A stretch of 36,025 bases of DNA, from the NCBI GenBank assembly GCA_035652315.1, contig DASREA010000001.1, forward strand, positions 1 through 36,025. The letters run 5' to 3'. The notes below the pieces were generated by a model. It was not told where the DNA came from. It saw only the letters and a program-made list of their open reading frames with translations, and did not search any database. The stretch comes from CANKHA01 sp035652315 (GTDB lineage Bacteria > Pseudomonadota > Alphaproteobacteria > Rhizobiales > Xanthobacteraceae). Below, piece by piece: positions 21,930 to 30,913 of this stretch. Within the stretch, counting starts at the first letter, position 1. The number at the start of each line of letters is the position of its first letter. The position numbers and the translations under genes are program-made.

Positions 21930-22094
21930 TCACTCGGAATCCTGGTCCGAATCGCCCGTGTCATTCCACAGCGCCGACAGCGCATCGATCGGATGTCTCA
22001 GCCGATCGATGTGGTCGGAATTTGCATAGACCAGCGTGCCGATGACGACGATCAGCACGTAAAAAATGGCTGCGATATTGTCGCGGTCTTGCAT
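21930..22094 (-). CDS. small single-span membrane protein (54 aa)
   Basis: The 54-aa frame reads MQDRDNIAAIFYVLIVVIGTLVYANSDHIDRL, i.e. a short polar start, one hydrophobic helix at about 8-24 and an acidic C-terminal part ending DTGDSDQDSE. High GC and codon use match the chromosome, not the island. It is the first chromosomal gene beyond attR. No family recognised; start and stop are clear but no strong ribosome-binding site is seen. Confidence 0.55.
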   Translation of the reverse strand: MQDRDNIAAIFYVLIVVIGTLVYANSDHIDRLRHPIDALSALWNDTGDSDQDSE

Positions 22095-22201
22095 GGTCTG
22101 CCTGCCCCGTCCGGCCCATGGCTAACTGCAAGAAGCAGGCCATGTTCCGGCGGATTGATGGCGCTGCCGAGATTTTGAGCGGTGGGCCCGCGCGGCAGGC
22201 A

Positions 22202-22408
22202 CTAGGAGAATTGCGCCTGCAGCTTGCGGATGGCGCCGGCCGCGACGGCGACCGGATCGGCGACGCCTGCGTGCAGCTCCTGGCGGATGGCGTCGTGCAA
22301 GTCCTTCACGATGCCGGCGCGGTCGCTGAGACCGGGGTCCCTGGCGATGTGGTCGCGCGCCAACTGGAAGGCCTGATTGTAGAGTTCGACGTTACGGGCG
22401 ATGCCCAT
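22202..22408 (-). CDS. small hypothetical protein (68 aa)
   Basis: From the ATG at 22408 the product is a 68-aa helical protein: GIARNVELYNQAFQLARDHIARDP, then VKDLHDAIRQELHAGVADPVAVAAGAIRKLQ. It resembles small cytoplasmic proteins of Bradyrhizobium-like genomes without known role. The frame is open eight codons further upstream. It follows the PAS-GGDEF-EAL gene on the same strand, 62 nt apart. Confidence 0.6.
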   Translation of the reverse strand: MGIARNVELYNQAFQLARDHIARDPGLSDRAGIVKDLHDAIRQELHAGVADPVAVAAGAIRKLQAQFS

Positions 22409-22470
22409 CGTTGCTGCCCCGGCGGCTCTCAAACGGAGCTGTCAACGACGACGGGCGCGGATTGTTCCGC

Positions 22471-24759
22471 TCAGCCGGCTGCGCGCGCGGCCGCGCGCGG
22501 CGCCGGCTGGCGGCCGACGACGTGGGCGTAATCCTCGATCGGCAGCGGCCGGCCGACGAAATAGCCCTGGATCTCGCTGCACTGCTCGCTGGCGAGGAAT
22601 TTGAGCTGCTCCTCGGTCTCGACGCCTTCCGCCACCACCGGCAGATCGAGCCCGCGGCCGAGCGCGATGACGGCGCGGATGATGGTGACCGCCTGCTGGC
22701 TGTGCGCGAGGTTGGCGACGAAGGCCTGGTCGATCTTGATCTTGTCGAAGGGAAACGACTGTAGATAGGACAGCGACGAATAGCCGGTGCCGAAATCGTC
22801 CATGGCGATGCGCACGCCGAGGTTCTTCAGCCGGCGCAGCGCCGCCACCGCGCCGGTGAAGTCGCCGATCAGCACGCCCTCGGTGATCTCGAGCTCGAGC
22901 CGCGACGGCGGCAGGCCGGTCTCCAGCAGAATCTCGTGCACCAGTTTGGCGAGGTCGCCGCGCCGGAACTGCACCGGCGACAGATTGACGGCGACGCGCA
23001 GCGGCTTCGGCCAGGAGGCGGCCTCGCGGCAGGCGCTGCGCAGGATCCATTCGCCGAGCGCGACGATGATGCCGGTTTCCTCGGCGAGCGGAATGAAGGT
23101 GCCGGGCGGGATCAGGCCCGAGCGCGGATGATGCCAGCGCACCAGCGCCTCGAAGCCGGTGATCTCGCCGCCGATGTGGGCCTGCGGCTGGTAGTGCAGG
23201 TCGAGCTCGCCGCGGGCGATGGCGTTGCGCAGGTCCTGCTGCAGGGCGCGCTTTTCGCGCAGCACCTTGTCCATCGCCGGCTCGAAGAAGCGCACCGAGC
23301 CGCGCGCCTCCGACTTGGCGCGGAACAGCGCGGCGTCGGCATTGGCGACCAGCGAGACCGCGTCCATGCCGTCCTGCGGGAACACGGCGATGCCGACGGT
23401 CAAGCCGACCCGCATGTGATTGCCTTCGATCTCGATGTCGTTTTCGAGCGCGGCGCTAAGCCGCTCGGCGAGGCGCTCGGCCTGCTCCGGCTGCGGGCCG
23501 GTCGGCGTGATGACGGTGAACTCGTCGCCGCCGACGCGCGACAGAAACGCGCCTTCGCACACCGATTCGAGCCGCCGCGCCACCTCCTTGAGCAGCACAT
23601 CGCCGGCGGCGTGGCCGAACACGTCGTTGACCGACTTGAAGCGGTCGAGATCGAGGCACAGCACGGCGAAGCTCTCGTTCGAGGTCTTGGCCAGTTCGAC
23701 GGTCGCGGCGATGCACTCGTTGAAGGCGGCGCGGTTGGGCAGATCGGTCAGCGGATCGTGGTGCGCCATGTGCGCGATGCGCTGCTCGTGGCGCTTGCGC
23801 TCGGTCAGGTCGCGCACCACGCTGATGAGATATTGCGGCTTGCCGTCGGCGCCTTTGACCGGCAGGCGCGTGGTGGCGACGATGCGCGTGCCGTTGCCCG
23901 GGGTCGCCACGGCGTGCTCGTCGCGGTAGATGATGGTGCCGGCCTCCGCCAGCCGGCGATCCTGCTCCTCGATCTGCCGCGCGGTCGCCTCCGGCACGAC
24001 CTCGATGGCGCGCTTGCCGAGCATGGTCTTGCGGTCGACGCCGAGATATTGCTCGGCGGCGCGGTTGATCAGCAGATAGCGCAGGTCCTGGGCGCTCTTG
24101 ACGATGATCGGCGACGGCACGTTCTCGATGATGGTGTCGAGGAAGGCCCGCGTCTGTTCGAGCTCGCGCTGCGCGCGCTTGCGCTCGGTGACGTCCTCGT
24201 GCGTGGCGATCCAGCCGCCGCCCTCGATCGGCTTGTTGACGACGACGACGTGGCGGCCGTCGGCCAGTTCGATTTCGATCGGGAAGGTCTTGCCCTCCTT
24301 GAGCGCGGCGCGCAGCTCGGCATCGTAACGCGCCGGGTCGAGCGGGAAGGTGCCGGCGGCGATGCGCGCGTCGAGAAGGTCGCGGATGGTGCAACCGCGC
24401 CAGATGCGGTGCGGCTCGATGTTGTACATGGCGCGGTAGCGCTCGTTCCAGACCAGGAGCCGGTTGTCGGCATCGAACATGCACAGGCCCTGCACCATGT
24501 TGTTGATGGCGCCGTCGAGCCGCGCGTTTTGTTCCCTGAGCTTGCGCCGCATCGACCAGCCGGACGTGGCGCCGGCGAGGCAAATGCCGCACAAGGTGCC
24601 GAGCGCGGCGGCGGCCGCGATCCAGGCCGCCGTCAGCAGGTCAAAAAAGAAATGGACGACGAGCGCGCCGCCGAGCGTGAAGCCGAAGCCGAACGCACCG
24701 GCAAGCAAGACCAGCTGCCAGTGCTTGAATCGGCTCATGGTTTTCAGCGCGTGCAACAT
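22471..24759 (-). CDS. membrane PAS-GGDEF-EAL cyclic-di-GMP protein
   Basis: The 762-aa protein has two N-terminal membrane helices (about 15-38 and 42-64), two PAS domains (about 80-190 and 203-318), a GGDEF domain with an intact GGDEF at 410-414 and an EAL domain with E537-A-L and the DDFGTGYSSL motif. GGDEF domains make c-di-GMP from two GTP and EAL domains cleave it; both signature sites are intact, so either or both activities are possible. The RxxD inhibitory site expected just before GGDEF is absent (CEGAFLSRVGGDEF). PAS domains suggest a redox or ligand input. The ATG at 24759 and one at 24738 are both possible starts. Confidence 0.95.
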   Translation of the reverse strand: MLHALKTMSRFKHWQLVLLAGAFGFGFTLGGALVVHFFFDLLTAAWIAAAAALGTLCGICLAGATSGWSMRRKLREQNARLDGAINNMVQGLCMFDADNRLLVWNERYRAMYNIEPHRIWRGCTIRDLLDARIAAGTFPLDPARYDAELRAALKEGKTFPIEIELADGRHVVVVNKPIEGGGWIATHEDVTERKRAQRELEQTRAFLDTIIENVPSPIIVKSAQDLRYLLINRAAEQYLGVDRKTMLGKRAIEVVPEATARQIEEQDRRLAEAGTIIYRDEHAVATPGNGTRIVATTRLPVKGADGKPQYLISVVRDLTERKRHEQRIAHMAHHDPLTDLPNRAAFNECIAATVELAKTSNESFAVLCLDLDRFKSVNDVFGHAAGDVLLKEVARRLESVCEGAFLSRVGGDEFTVITPTGPQPEQAERLAERLSAALENDIEIEGNHMRVGLTVGIAVFPQDGMDAVSLVANADAALFRAKSEARGSVRFFEPAMDKVLREKRALQQDLRNAIARGELDLHYQPQAHIGGEITGFEALVRWHHPRSGLIPPGTFIPLAEETGIIVALGEWILRSACREAASWPKPLRVAVNLSPVQFRRGDLAKLVHEILLETGLPPSRLELEITEGVLIGDFTGAVAALRRLKNLGVRIAMDDFGTGYSSLSYLQSFPFDKIKIDQAFVANLAHSQQAVTIIRAVIALGRGLDLPVVAEGVETEEQLKFLASEQCSEIQGYFVGRPLPIEDYAHVVGRQPAPRAAARAAG

Positions 24760-24892
24760 GGTTTTGGTTTGCGCGTGCCGGGTGAACCGACAATTTGGCG
24801 GTAGGGAATAACGGCGGCGTTAAAGTCCGGCCCCCGGCATGGTGAATCGGCCGTTAAGGCTACGGCGCGGTTAAGCGGACCGGGCGATTTGT

Positions 24893-26593
24893 TCAGCGGC
24901 CCTTGAGAAAGGCGAAATCGCAGCCCTGGTCGGCGCCGAGAACGGATTCGGCGTAAAGCCTGGCGTAGCCGCGCGCCGGCGCGGCTGCGGGCTTGGGCAT
25001 TTGCGCGGCGCGCTTCTTGAGTTCCGCCTCGTCCACCATGAGGTCGATGCGGCGCTGCTTCACCGACAGCTTGATGCGGTCGCCGCTCCTGACCAGCGCC
25101 AGCGGCCCGCCGGAGGCGGCGTCGGGCGTCACGTGCAGCACGATGGTGCCGAAGGCGGTGCCGCTCATGCGCGCGTCCGAGACGCGCACCATGTCCTTGA
25201 CGCCCTTGGCGGCGAGCTTCTTCGGGATCGGCAGGTAGCCGGCCTCCGGCATGGCGGCGGCCGAATGCGGCCCGGCGTTCTGCAACACGAGGACGTCGTC
25301 GGCGGCGACGTCGAGCGCCGGATCGTCGACGCGCGCGGCCATGTCTTCGAGCGAGGAGAACACCACCGCCCTGCCCTCGCGCTCGAACAGCCGGCTGTCG
25401 GCGGCCGAGCGCTTGAGGATGGCGCCCTGCGGCGCCAGGTTGCCGAACAGCGCGACCAGCCCGCCCTGCGGCTCGAGCGGCTTTGCGCGCTCGGCGATGA
25501 TGGAGCGGTCGACATATGAGCCGGCCTCGTGCGCGAGCCGCTCGCCCAGCGTCTCGCCGGTCACCGTCACGGCGTCGAGATGCAGCAGGTCCTTAAGCTC
25601 GCGCATCAGCGCGCCGATGCCGCCGGCGGCGAAGAAATCCTCCATGTAGCCGTTGCCGACAGGCTTCAGATTCACCAGCACCGGCGTCGTGTCCGACAAT
25701 TCGTTGAGCCGCTCGAGCGACACCGGCACGCCGGCGCGGCCGGCAATCGCGGTGAGGTGGATGATGCCGTTGGTCGAGCCGCCGATGGCGAGCAGCACGC
25801 GCAGCGCGTTCTCGACCGATTTCCGGTTGACGATTCGGTCCGGCGTCAGCTGCGAGCCGATCAGCCTGACCGCGGCGGCGCCGGTCGCTTCGGCGGCGCG
25901 CAGGCGGTCGGCATGCACGGCAGGGATGGCGGCGGTGCCGGGCAGGCACATGCCGAGCGCTTCGGTCAGGCAGGCCATGGTCGAGGCCGTGCCCATCACG
26001 GCGCAGGTGCCGGCAGTGGTGGCGAGCTTGCCTTCGACCTCGTGGATTTCCGTGTCGTCGATCGCGCCGGCGCGGTACTGCGCCCAGAACCTGCGGCAGT
26101 CGGTGCAGGCGCCCAAGCGCTCGCCGCGATGGCGGCCGGTCATCATCGGCCCGGCGAGCAGCGACACCGCCGGCTTGCCGGCCGACACCGCGCCCATCAG
26201 CTGCGCCGGCACCGTCTTGTCGCAGCCGCCCATCAGCACCACGGCGTCCATCGGCTGGGCGCGGATCATCTCCTCGGTGTCCATCGACATCAGGTTGCGG
26301 AATTTCATGCTGGTCGGGTTGAGGAAGACCTCGCCCAGCGAGACGGTGGGGAACTCGATCGGCAGCGCGCCTGCCGTGAGCACGCCGCGCTTGACCGCCT
26401 CCAGCATCTCCGGGAAATGGCGGTGGCAGTTGTTGAAGCCCGACGGCGTATAGGCGATGCCGACCACCGCCTTTTCCAGCGTCGCGCGCGAATAGCCCAT
26501 GGACTGCGCGAAGGAGCGGCGCAGATAAAGCGAGAAGTCGCGGTCGCCATAATTGGTAAGGCCGTTGGCGATGCCGGCCGGATCCTTGCTCAT
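24893..26593 (-). CDS. IlvD/Edd family dehydratase, probably a sugar-acid dehydratase
   Basis: The 566-aa protein has the iron-sulfur cysteines of the family: C56 in FNNCHRHF, C124 in MGGCDKTVPA and C197 in GTCAVMGTAST. Members dehydrate dihydroxy-acids or aldonic acids. The GGCDKTVPA form and the GACTDCRRFW segment are closer to L-arabonate/D-xylonate-type dehydratases than to biosynthetic IlvD, so a sugar acid is the likely substrate; this is inferred. The ATG at 26593 overlaps the stop of the membrane-protein gene as ATGA. A longer open frame reaching 27148 lies inside that gene and is spurious. Confidence 0.9.
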   Translation of the reverse strand: MSKDPAGIANGLTNYGDRDFSLYLRRSFAQSMGYSRATLEKAVVGIAYTPSGFNNCHRHFPEMLEAVKRGVLTAGALPIEFPTVSLGEVFLNPTSMKFRNLMSMDTEEMIRAQPMDAVVLMGGCDKTVPAQLMGAVSAGKPAVSLLAGPMMTGRHRGERLGACTDCRRFWAQYRAGAIDDTEIHEVEGKLATTAGTCAVMGTASTMACLTEALGMCLPGTAAIPAVHADRLRAAEATGAAAVRLIGSQLTPDRIVNRKSVENALRVLLAIGGSTNGIIHLTAIAGRAGVPVSLERLNELSDTTPVLVNLKPVGNGYMEDFFAAGGIGALMRELKDLLHLDAVTVTGETLGERLAHEAGSYVDRSIIAERAKPLEPQGGLVALFGNLAPQGAILKRSAADSRLFEREGRAVVFSSLEDMAARVDDPALDVAADDVLVLQNAGPHSAAAMPEAGYLPIPKKLAAKGVKDMVRVSDARMSGTAFGTIVLHVTPDAASGGPLALVRSGDRIKLSVKQRRIDLMVDEAELKKRAAQMPKPAAAPARGYARLYAESVLGADQGCDFAFLKGR

Positions 26594-28647
26594 GCGGACA
26601 CTTTGTGCAGGGCGGCGAGCCCCGATGCAAGCCGGCAGGCGGCGGGATGGGCGGTAAGGCGGCCGCACAGTGCCGGATAGCGCCGCCGCAGCAAGGGCAC
26701 GGCGACCTCGCGCAGCCAGACCAGCACCACGACCATGGTGAGGAACCAGGCGAGGAAGTGATAACGCGCCACCGCCGCCGTATAGAACAACGCCACCGCA
26801 TGCTGGGCGAGCGCGGCGCCGGCCGTCAGCCGCAGCCAGGGCTCGAAACGGGCGGCCGCCACATAGACAAGGACGGCAACCGCCACCGCATCGAGCGGAA
26901 TGGCGGCATAAAGCTGCGCCGGGCCGCTCAGCCAATCCACGATCTGCATGGCGGCGCGCGCCAGATGCGGGCCGCCGCCGGCGATTTCGCGCAGCGCCGC
27001 CGCATAGGCGGAGGCCGGCATCACCAGCACCAGCGGATTGTCGGCATTGGCGCTGAACAGCACCAGCGCGTGGCCGAACACCCAGTTGTGCAAGGCCATG
27101 GACAATACCGGCAGAAAGCCGATGCAGAGGCCGGCAAGGCGCGGCCATTGCCGGGAATAAAGAGCGGCGAGGCCGGCGCCGCCGAGCAGCACCGCCGCGG
27201 CCGGCGCCACGATCGGCTTCATGAAGATGGCGAGCGCAAGCAGCAAAGCGGCAAAGAACGGCGCGGCGAATTTTTCATTGGCGGTGACGAGCACCAGCAG
27301 CCCTGCGACGAACAGAATATAGGCCGCCGGATCGGCAAAGCCGCGCGCGGCCCATTGCGCGTACTGGAAGAAAGTGGTGCCGAATGCGCCGCCGATCGGG
27401 ATGGCGGTGAACACGATGGCGCCGGCGACGGCCCAGGCGCCGGGCAGGAAGCGGCGCAGCAGTCGATACGTCACAATGGGCAGGAGCAGAACGAGCGACA
27501 GGTACCCGAGGTAGCTCTCGCCGAACACGACGTGCTCGAGCGCGCGGAAATAGCGCAGGCCGGGACCGCCGTAATAGAAGACGTTCTCGCCGCCCTGCAG
27601 GAAGCCGCGGACGTCGCCGGCGAGCAGCTTCTGCAAAATGCCGCGGCCGACGCCGTCGTAGAACAGTCCGTCGTCGCCGCCGTCGAACGGCCGCAGGCCG
27701 CCGAGAAAGCTCGCATCGTCGGCGGCGATGACGGCGACAGATAGACCGATGAGCAGCAAGGGCAGAACGGCGCGCCGGACATCGATCCGCACCAGCGCCA
27801 GCAGCAGGGCGATCACTGCGACGAGCGGCACCACCGCGCTTGCCAGCCGCAGCAGCCTGAGCGGCCACGGCGGCGCAAGATGCATGGCGAGCGTATCGGG
27901 CTTGACGGCAAGGCCGAACACGTGCCGGCCGGCGTCGTCCGCGGTGATGGTGCGGCAAGGGCCGGCGGGCGCGGCGAAACGGCCGTCGCCGCCTTCCCAC
28001 ATCACCTCGCCGCGCCAGCACAATTCGCCGCCGGCATAGGCCGCACGCAGCCGGATCACTTCGAACCACGGCATGGCGAGGTGCCAGCGGTGAAGGCCCA
28101 TGTAAAAGCGCCGGTCGCGGTCGAGGCGGTGCAGGCCGGGAGCATAGGACCAGTCGTAGCGGCGTTCGTTGACGAAGCCGAGCCGCAGCCAGACCGGATC
28201 GGAAAAGTCGAGCGCCGTCACCGCGCGCGACAGATCGGACGCATGGAATATGCCGTCGCCGGAAAAAGCGTAAGCGCGGTCGGGCTGGCTGCCGCGGGCG
28301 CAGACGGCGGAGCCCGGCTTGCAGTTCACCGCCGCGGGATAGAGCGCGGCGAATTGCTCCGCCATGCGCCGATAGACATCCGCCGGCAAAGCCTTTTCGA
28401 GCACCGGGCCGGGCAGAAAGGCATTGTGCCCCTCGTCGATGCGCGGCGGCGTGAGCCACCAGTGCGCGGCGATCGCGGCAGCGACGATGACAAGCGCCGC
28501 GAGCCAGGCAGTCGCCCGCGCCGTCACCGCGCCGGTAAAGATCAGCACGGCGGCGGCGACCAGCAGCGCATAAACGGCGGCGTGATTGACCGGCAGGCCG
28601 ACGGCGGCGACGGCCAGCAGCAGCACGCCGAACCTGCGCCAGCCCAT
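26590..28647 (-). CDS. large polytopic membrane protein, GT-C glycosyltransferase-like
   Basis: From the ATG at 28647 (GGAGG five bases before it) the protein has 685 aa with about 12 hydrophobic helices: two or three at the start (MGWRRFGVLLLAVAAVGLP), a long soluble part at roughly 75-270 with RIDEGHNAFLPG and LDRDRRFYMGLHRWHLAMPWFEV, then a helix-rich C-terminal half. The plan, with an acidic residue after the first helices, recalls GT-C lipid-linked sugar transferases, but I see no decisive motif. An earlier in-frame ATG (28683) lacks a ribosome-binding site. It is divergent from the sugar gene cluster and coupled to the dehydratase downstream. Confidence 0.75.
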   Translation of the reverse strand: MGWRRFGVLLLAVAAVGLPVNHAAVYALLVAAAVLIFTGAVTARATAWLAALVIVAAAIAAHWWLTPPRIDEGHNAFLPGPVLEKALPADVYRRMAEQFAALYPAAVNCKPGSAVCARGSQPDRAYAFSGDGIFHASDLSRAVTALDFSDPVWLRLGFVNERRYDWSYAPGLHRLDRDRRFYMGLHRWHLAMPWFEVIRLRAAYAGGELCWRGEVMWEGGDGRFAAPAGPCRTITADDAGRHVFGLAVKPDTLAMHLAPPWPLRLLRLASAVVPLVAVIALLLALVRIDVRRAVLPLLLIGLSVAVIAADDASFLGGLRPFDGGDDGLFYDGVGRGILQKLLAGDVRGFLQGGENVFYYGGPGLRYFRALEHVVFGESYLGYLSLVLLLPIVTYRLLRRFLPGAWAVAGAIVFTAIPIGGAFGTTFFQYAQWAARGFADPAAYILFVAGLLVLVTANEKFAAPFFAALLLALAIFMKPIVAPAAAVLLGGAGLAALYSRQWPRLAGLCIGFLPVLSMALHNWVFGHALVLFSANADNPLVLVMPASAYAAALREIAGGGPHLARAAMQIVDWLSGPAQLYAAIPLDAVAVAVLVYVAAARFEPWLRLTAGAALAQHAVALFYTAAVARYHFLAWFLTMVVVLVWLREVAVPLLRRRYPALCGRLTAHPAACRLASGLAALHKVSA

Positions 28648-28742
28648 GTCAGCCTCCGCCCGCAATTCACCCTTGCCTAGCATGTCGATTTGGCCCAAAT
28701 CCATGCCGCGCGCGGGAAAGAGCGATAATTCGGGGACTGCTC

Positions 28743-29795
28743 GTGATCCGTCTCGGCATTGTCGGCACCAATTACGGACGCACCGTGCACGTGCCGGCAT
28801 TCCGCGCCGATGCGCGCTGCGAGGTGGTTGCGATCGCCGGCAGCAACGCCGAGCGCGCGGCGGAAGCGGCGCGTGCAGCCGGCGTCGCCAAGGGCTACGG
28901 CGACTGGCGCGCGCTCGTCGAGGACAAGACGGTCGATGCCGTCGCCATCGCCACCATGCCGGCCTTGCAGGCCAGGATCGCCCAGGCCGCCCTCGCCCTC
29001 GGCAAGCCGGTGTTTGCCGAGAAGCCGATGGCCTCGACGCTCGACGATGCGCGCGCCATGCTCGCGGCCGCGCGGCAGGCCAGGAAACCGGCGATGATCG
29101 ATTTCAACTTCCACCAGGTCGCGGCCTGGCTGCGCGCCAAAAAGATGCTCGACGACGGCGCGGTCGGACGCCTGCGCCACGTCGCGGTGAACTGGCAGGT
29201 CGAGAACCGCGCGATCCAGATGCGCATGCGCAACTGGAAGACGCTGACCGACGACGGCGGCGGCGTGCTCGGCAACTTCATTTCGCACTGCTTTCATTAT
29301 CTCGAATGGTTCTGCGGCCCGATCGCGCGGCTCGAGGCGCGGCTGGCCGGCCTGCCGGGCGACAATGAATTGCAAACGACGGCGGCGCTGGCGCTGGAAT
29401 TCGCGAGCGGACCGATGGCGAGCCTGTCGATGAGCTGCGCGTCCTATCTCGGCAGCGGCCACCGGCTCGAATTCTACGGCGAGGACGGCACGCTGGTGCT
29501 GCACAACCGCGAAGCCGACTACATGCGCGGCTTCGAGCTCTATCACGCGCGGCGGCCGGAGACCTCGATCACCCATATCGGCGTGGTCGATCCGGACGAC
29601 GCGCAATATCCGGACGGCCGCATCGCGCCGGTGTCGCGGCTGGCGAGAAGGTTCTTCGACGCCATCGAAAAGGGCGGCACGGCAGAGCCGGACTTCGCCG
29701 CCGGCTTGCGCGTGCAGCAGTTGATCGATGCCGCGCAGCGCTCGCACCGCCAGGGCAAGATGATCGCCACTGCGCCCGGGGAGCTGCCGGCGTGA
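28743..29795 (+). CDS. Gfo/Idh/MocA family oxidoreductase
   Basis: The 350-aa protein has an N-terminal NAD(P) Rossmann fold (MIRLGIVGTNYGRTVHVPAF) and the EKP signature at 93-95 (FAEKPMASTLDDA), followed by the alpha/beta substrate domain (VNWQVENRAIQ...NWKTLTDDGGGVLGNFISHCFHYLEWF). Family members oxidise or reduce sugars, inositols or nucleotide sugars. It starts with GTG and its stop overlaps the start of the epimerase gene (GTGA), so both belong to one pathway. The sugar is unknown. Confidence 0.93.
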   Translation: MIRLGIVGTNYGRTVHVPAFRADARCEVVAIAGSNAERAAEAARAAGVAKGYGDWRALVEDKTVDAVAIATMPALQARIAQAALALGKPVFAEKPMASTLDDARAMLAAARQARKPAMIDFNFHQVAAWLRAKKMLDDGAVGRLRHVAVNWQVENRAIQMRMRNWKTLTDDGGGVLGNFISHCFHYLEWFCGPIARLEARLAGLPGDNELQTTAALALEFASGPMASLSMSCASYLGSGHRLEFYGEDGTLVLHNREADYMRGFELYHARRPETSITHIGVVDPDDAQYPDGRIAPVSRLARRFFDAIEKGGTAEPDFAAGLRVQQLIDAAQRSHRQGKMIATAPGELPA

Positions 29796-30769
29796 GCAAG
29801 ATCCTGGTCACCGGCGGCTCAGGCTTCATCGGCTCCGCCCTGGTGACGGCGCTGGTGCGCGCCGGTCACGCCGTGCGCGTGCTCGACGACAATTCGCGCG
29901 GGGCGCCGCGAAGGCTCAGGCCAGTCGAGAAAGACATCGAGTTCATCGCCGGCGACATCCGCGACGCCGGAGCGGTTGCGCGCGCGAGCGCCGGCATGGA
30001 CGAGGTGCACCACCTCGCCTTCGTCAACGGCACGGAATTCTTCTATTCGCAGCCCGAGCTGGTGCTCGACGTCGGCGTGCGCGGCATGGTCAACGTCATC
30101 GATGCTTGCCGCGCCAACAAGGTCGGCACGCTGGTGCTCGCCTCATCCTCCGAGGTCTACCAGAGCCCGCCCAAGGTGCCGACGGCGGAGGATGCACCGC
30201 TGTCGATCCCCGATCCGCTCAACCCGCGCTATTCCTACGGCGGCGGCAAGCTGATCAGCGAGCTGATGGCGATCAATTACGGCCGCAAGTTCTTCGAGCG
30301 CGTTCTCATTTTCCGCCCGCACAATGTCTACGGCCCCGACATGGGCTGGGAGCATGTCATCCCGCAATTCGCGCTGCGCCTCTACCGGCTCGGCAAAGCG
30401 CAGCCGTCGGGCATATTGCGCTTCGAGATCCAAGGCTCAGGCCAGGAGACGCGCAGCTTCTGCTTCGTCGACGACCTGGTGGCGGGCGTGCTCGTCATGC
30501 GCGACAAGGGCGAGCATCTCGGCATCTACCACGTCGGCACCATGGACGAGGTGACCATCGCCGATCTCGCCCAGCGCGTCGCCAAAGCCGCCGGCCGCGA
30601 CATCGCGCTGGTTCCGGGCCCGCTGCAGGCCGGCGGCACCCAGCGCCGCTGCCCGGATATTTCGAAACTCGCCGCGCTCGGCTATAAGCCGCGCGTGCCG
30701 CTCGACGCGGGGCTTAAAACCACGCTCGACTGGTACTGGCGCAACGCCGATCTGGCGCCGAAGCAGTAG
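29792..30769 (+). CDS. NAD-dependent nucleotide-sugar epimerase/dehydratase
   Basis: The 325-aa protein is an extended short-chain dehydrogenase: TGGSGFIG at 7-14 binds NAD, the catalytic YxxxK is Y149-GGG-K153, and LASSSEVYQSP gives the active-site Ser region. RPHNVYGPDMGWEHVIPQFALRL matches UDP-glucose/GlcNAc 4-epimerase and dehydratase relatives. It starts with GTG overlapping the previous stop. It probably remodels an NDP-sugar for the downstream methyltransferase and transferase. Confidence 0.93.
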   Translation: MSKILVTGGSGFIGSALVTALVRAGHAVRVLDDNSRGAPRRLRPVEKDIEFIAGDIRDAGAVARASAGMDEVHHLAFVNGTEFFYSQPELVLDVGVRGMVNVIDACRANKVGTLVLASSSEVYQSPPKVPTAEDAPLSIPDPLNPRYSYGGGKLISELMAINYGRKFFERVLIFRPHNVYGPDMGWEHVIPQFALRLYRLGKAQPSGILRFEIQGSGQETRSFCFVDDLVAGVLVMRDKGEHLGIYHVGTMDEVTIADLAQRVAKAAGRDIALVPGPLQAGGTQRRCPDISKLAALGYKPRVPLDAGLKTTLDWYWRNADLAPKQ

Positions 30770-30774
30770 TTACC

Positions 30775-30893
30775 CCGTCATTCCGGGGCGCGGCCGACGG
30801 CCGCGAACCCGGAATCCAGAGCCATGAATGAGCACCAGCATGGGGTTCTGGATTCCGGGTTCGCTCGCTAACGCTCGCGCCCCGGAATGACGG
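30775..30893. repeat. long palindromic intergenic repeat
   Basis: Outer arms CCGTCATTCCGGGGCGCG (30775-30792) and its exact complement (30876-30893) enclose inner arms GAACCCGGAATCCAGA (30805-30820) and its complement (30847-30862). Such CCGGAATGACGG palindromes are scattered in Bradyrhizobium-type genomes. It starts 6 nt after the epimerase stop and supplies an ATG (30887) in frame with the next gene that is probably not used. Confidence 0.9.
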
Positions 30894-30913
30894 ATCCTCG
30901 TGAGGAGATTCTT

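Noticed and set aside
26594..27148. N-terminal extension of the dehydratase frame
   Set aside because: It lies inside the membrane-protein gene in another frame, and the family starts at MSKDPAGIANGL.
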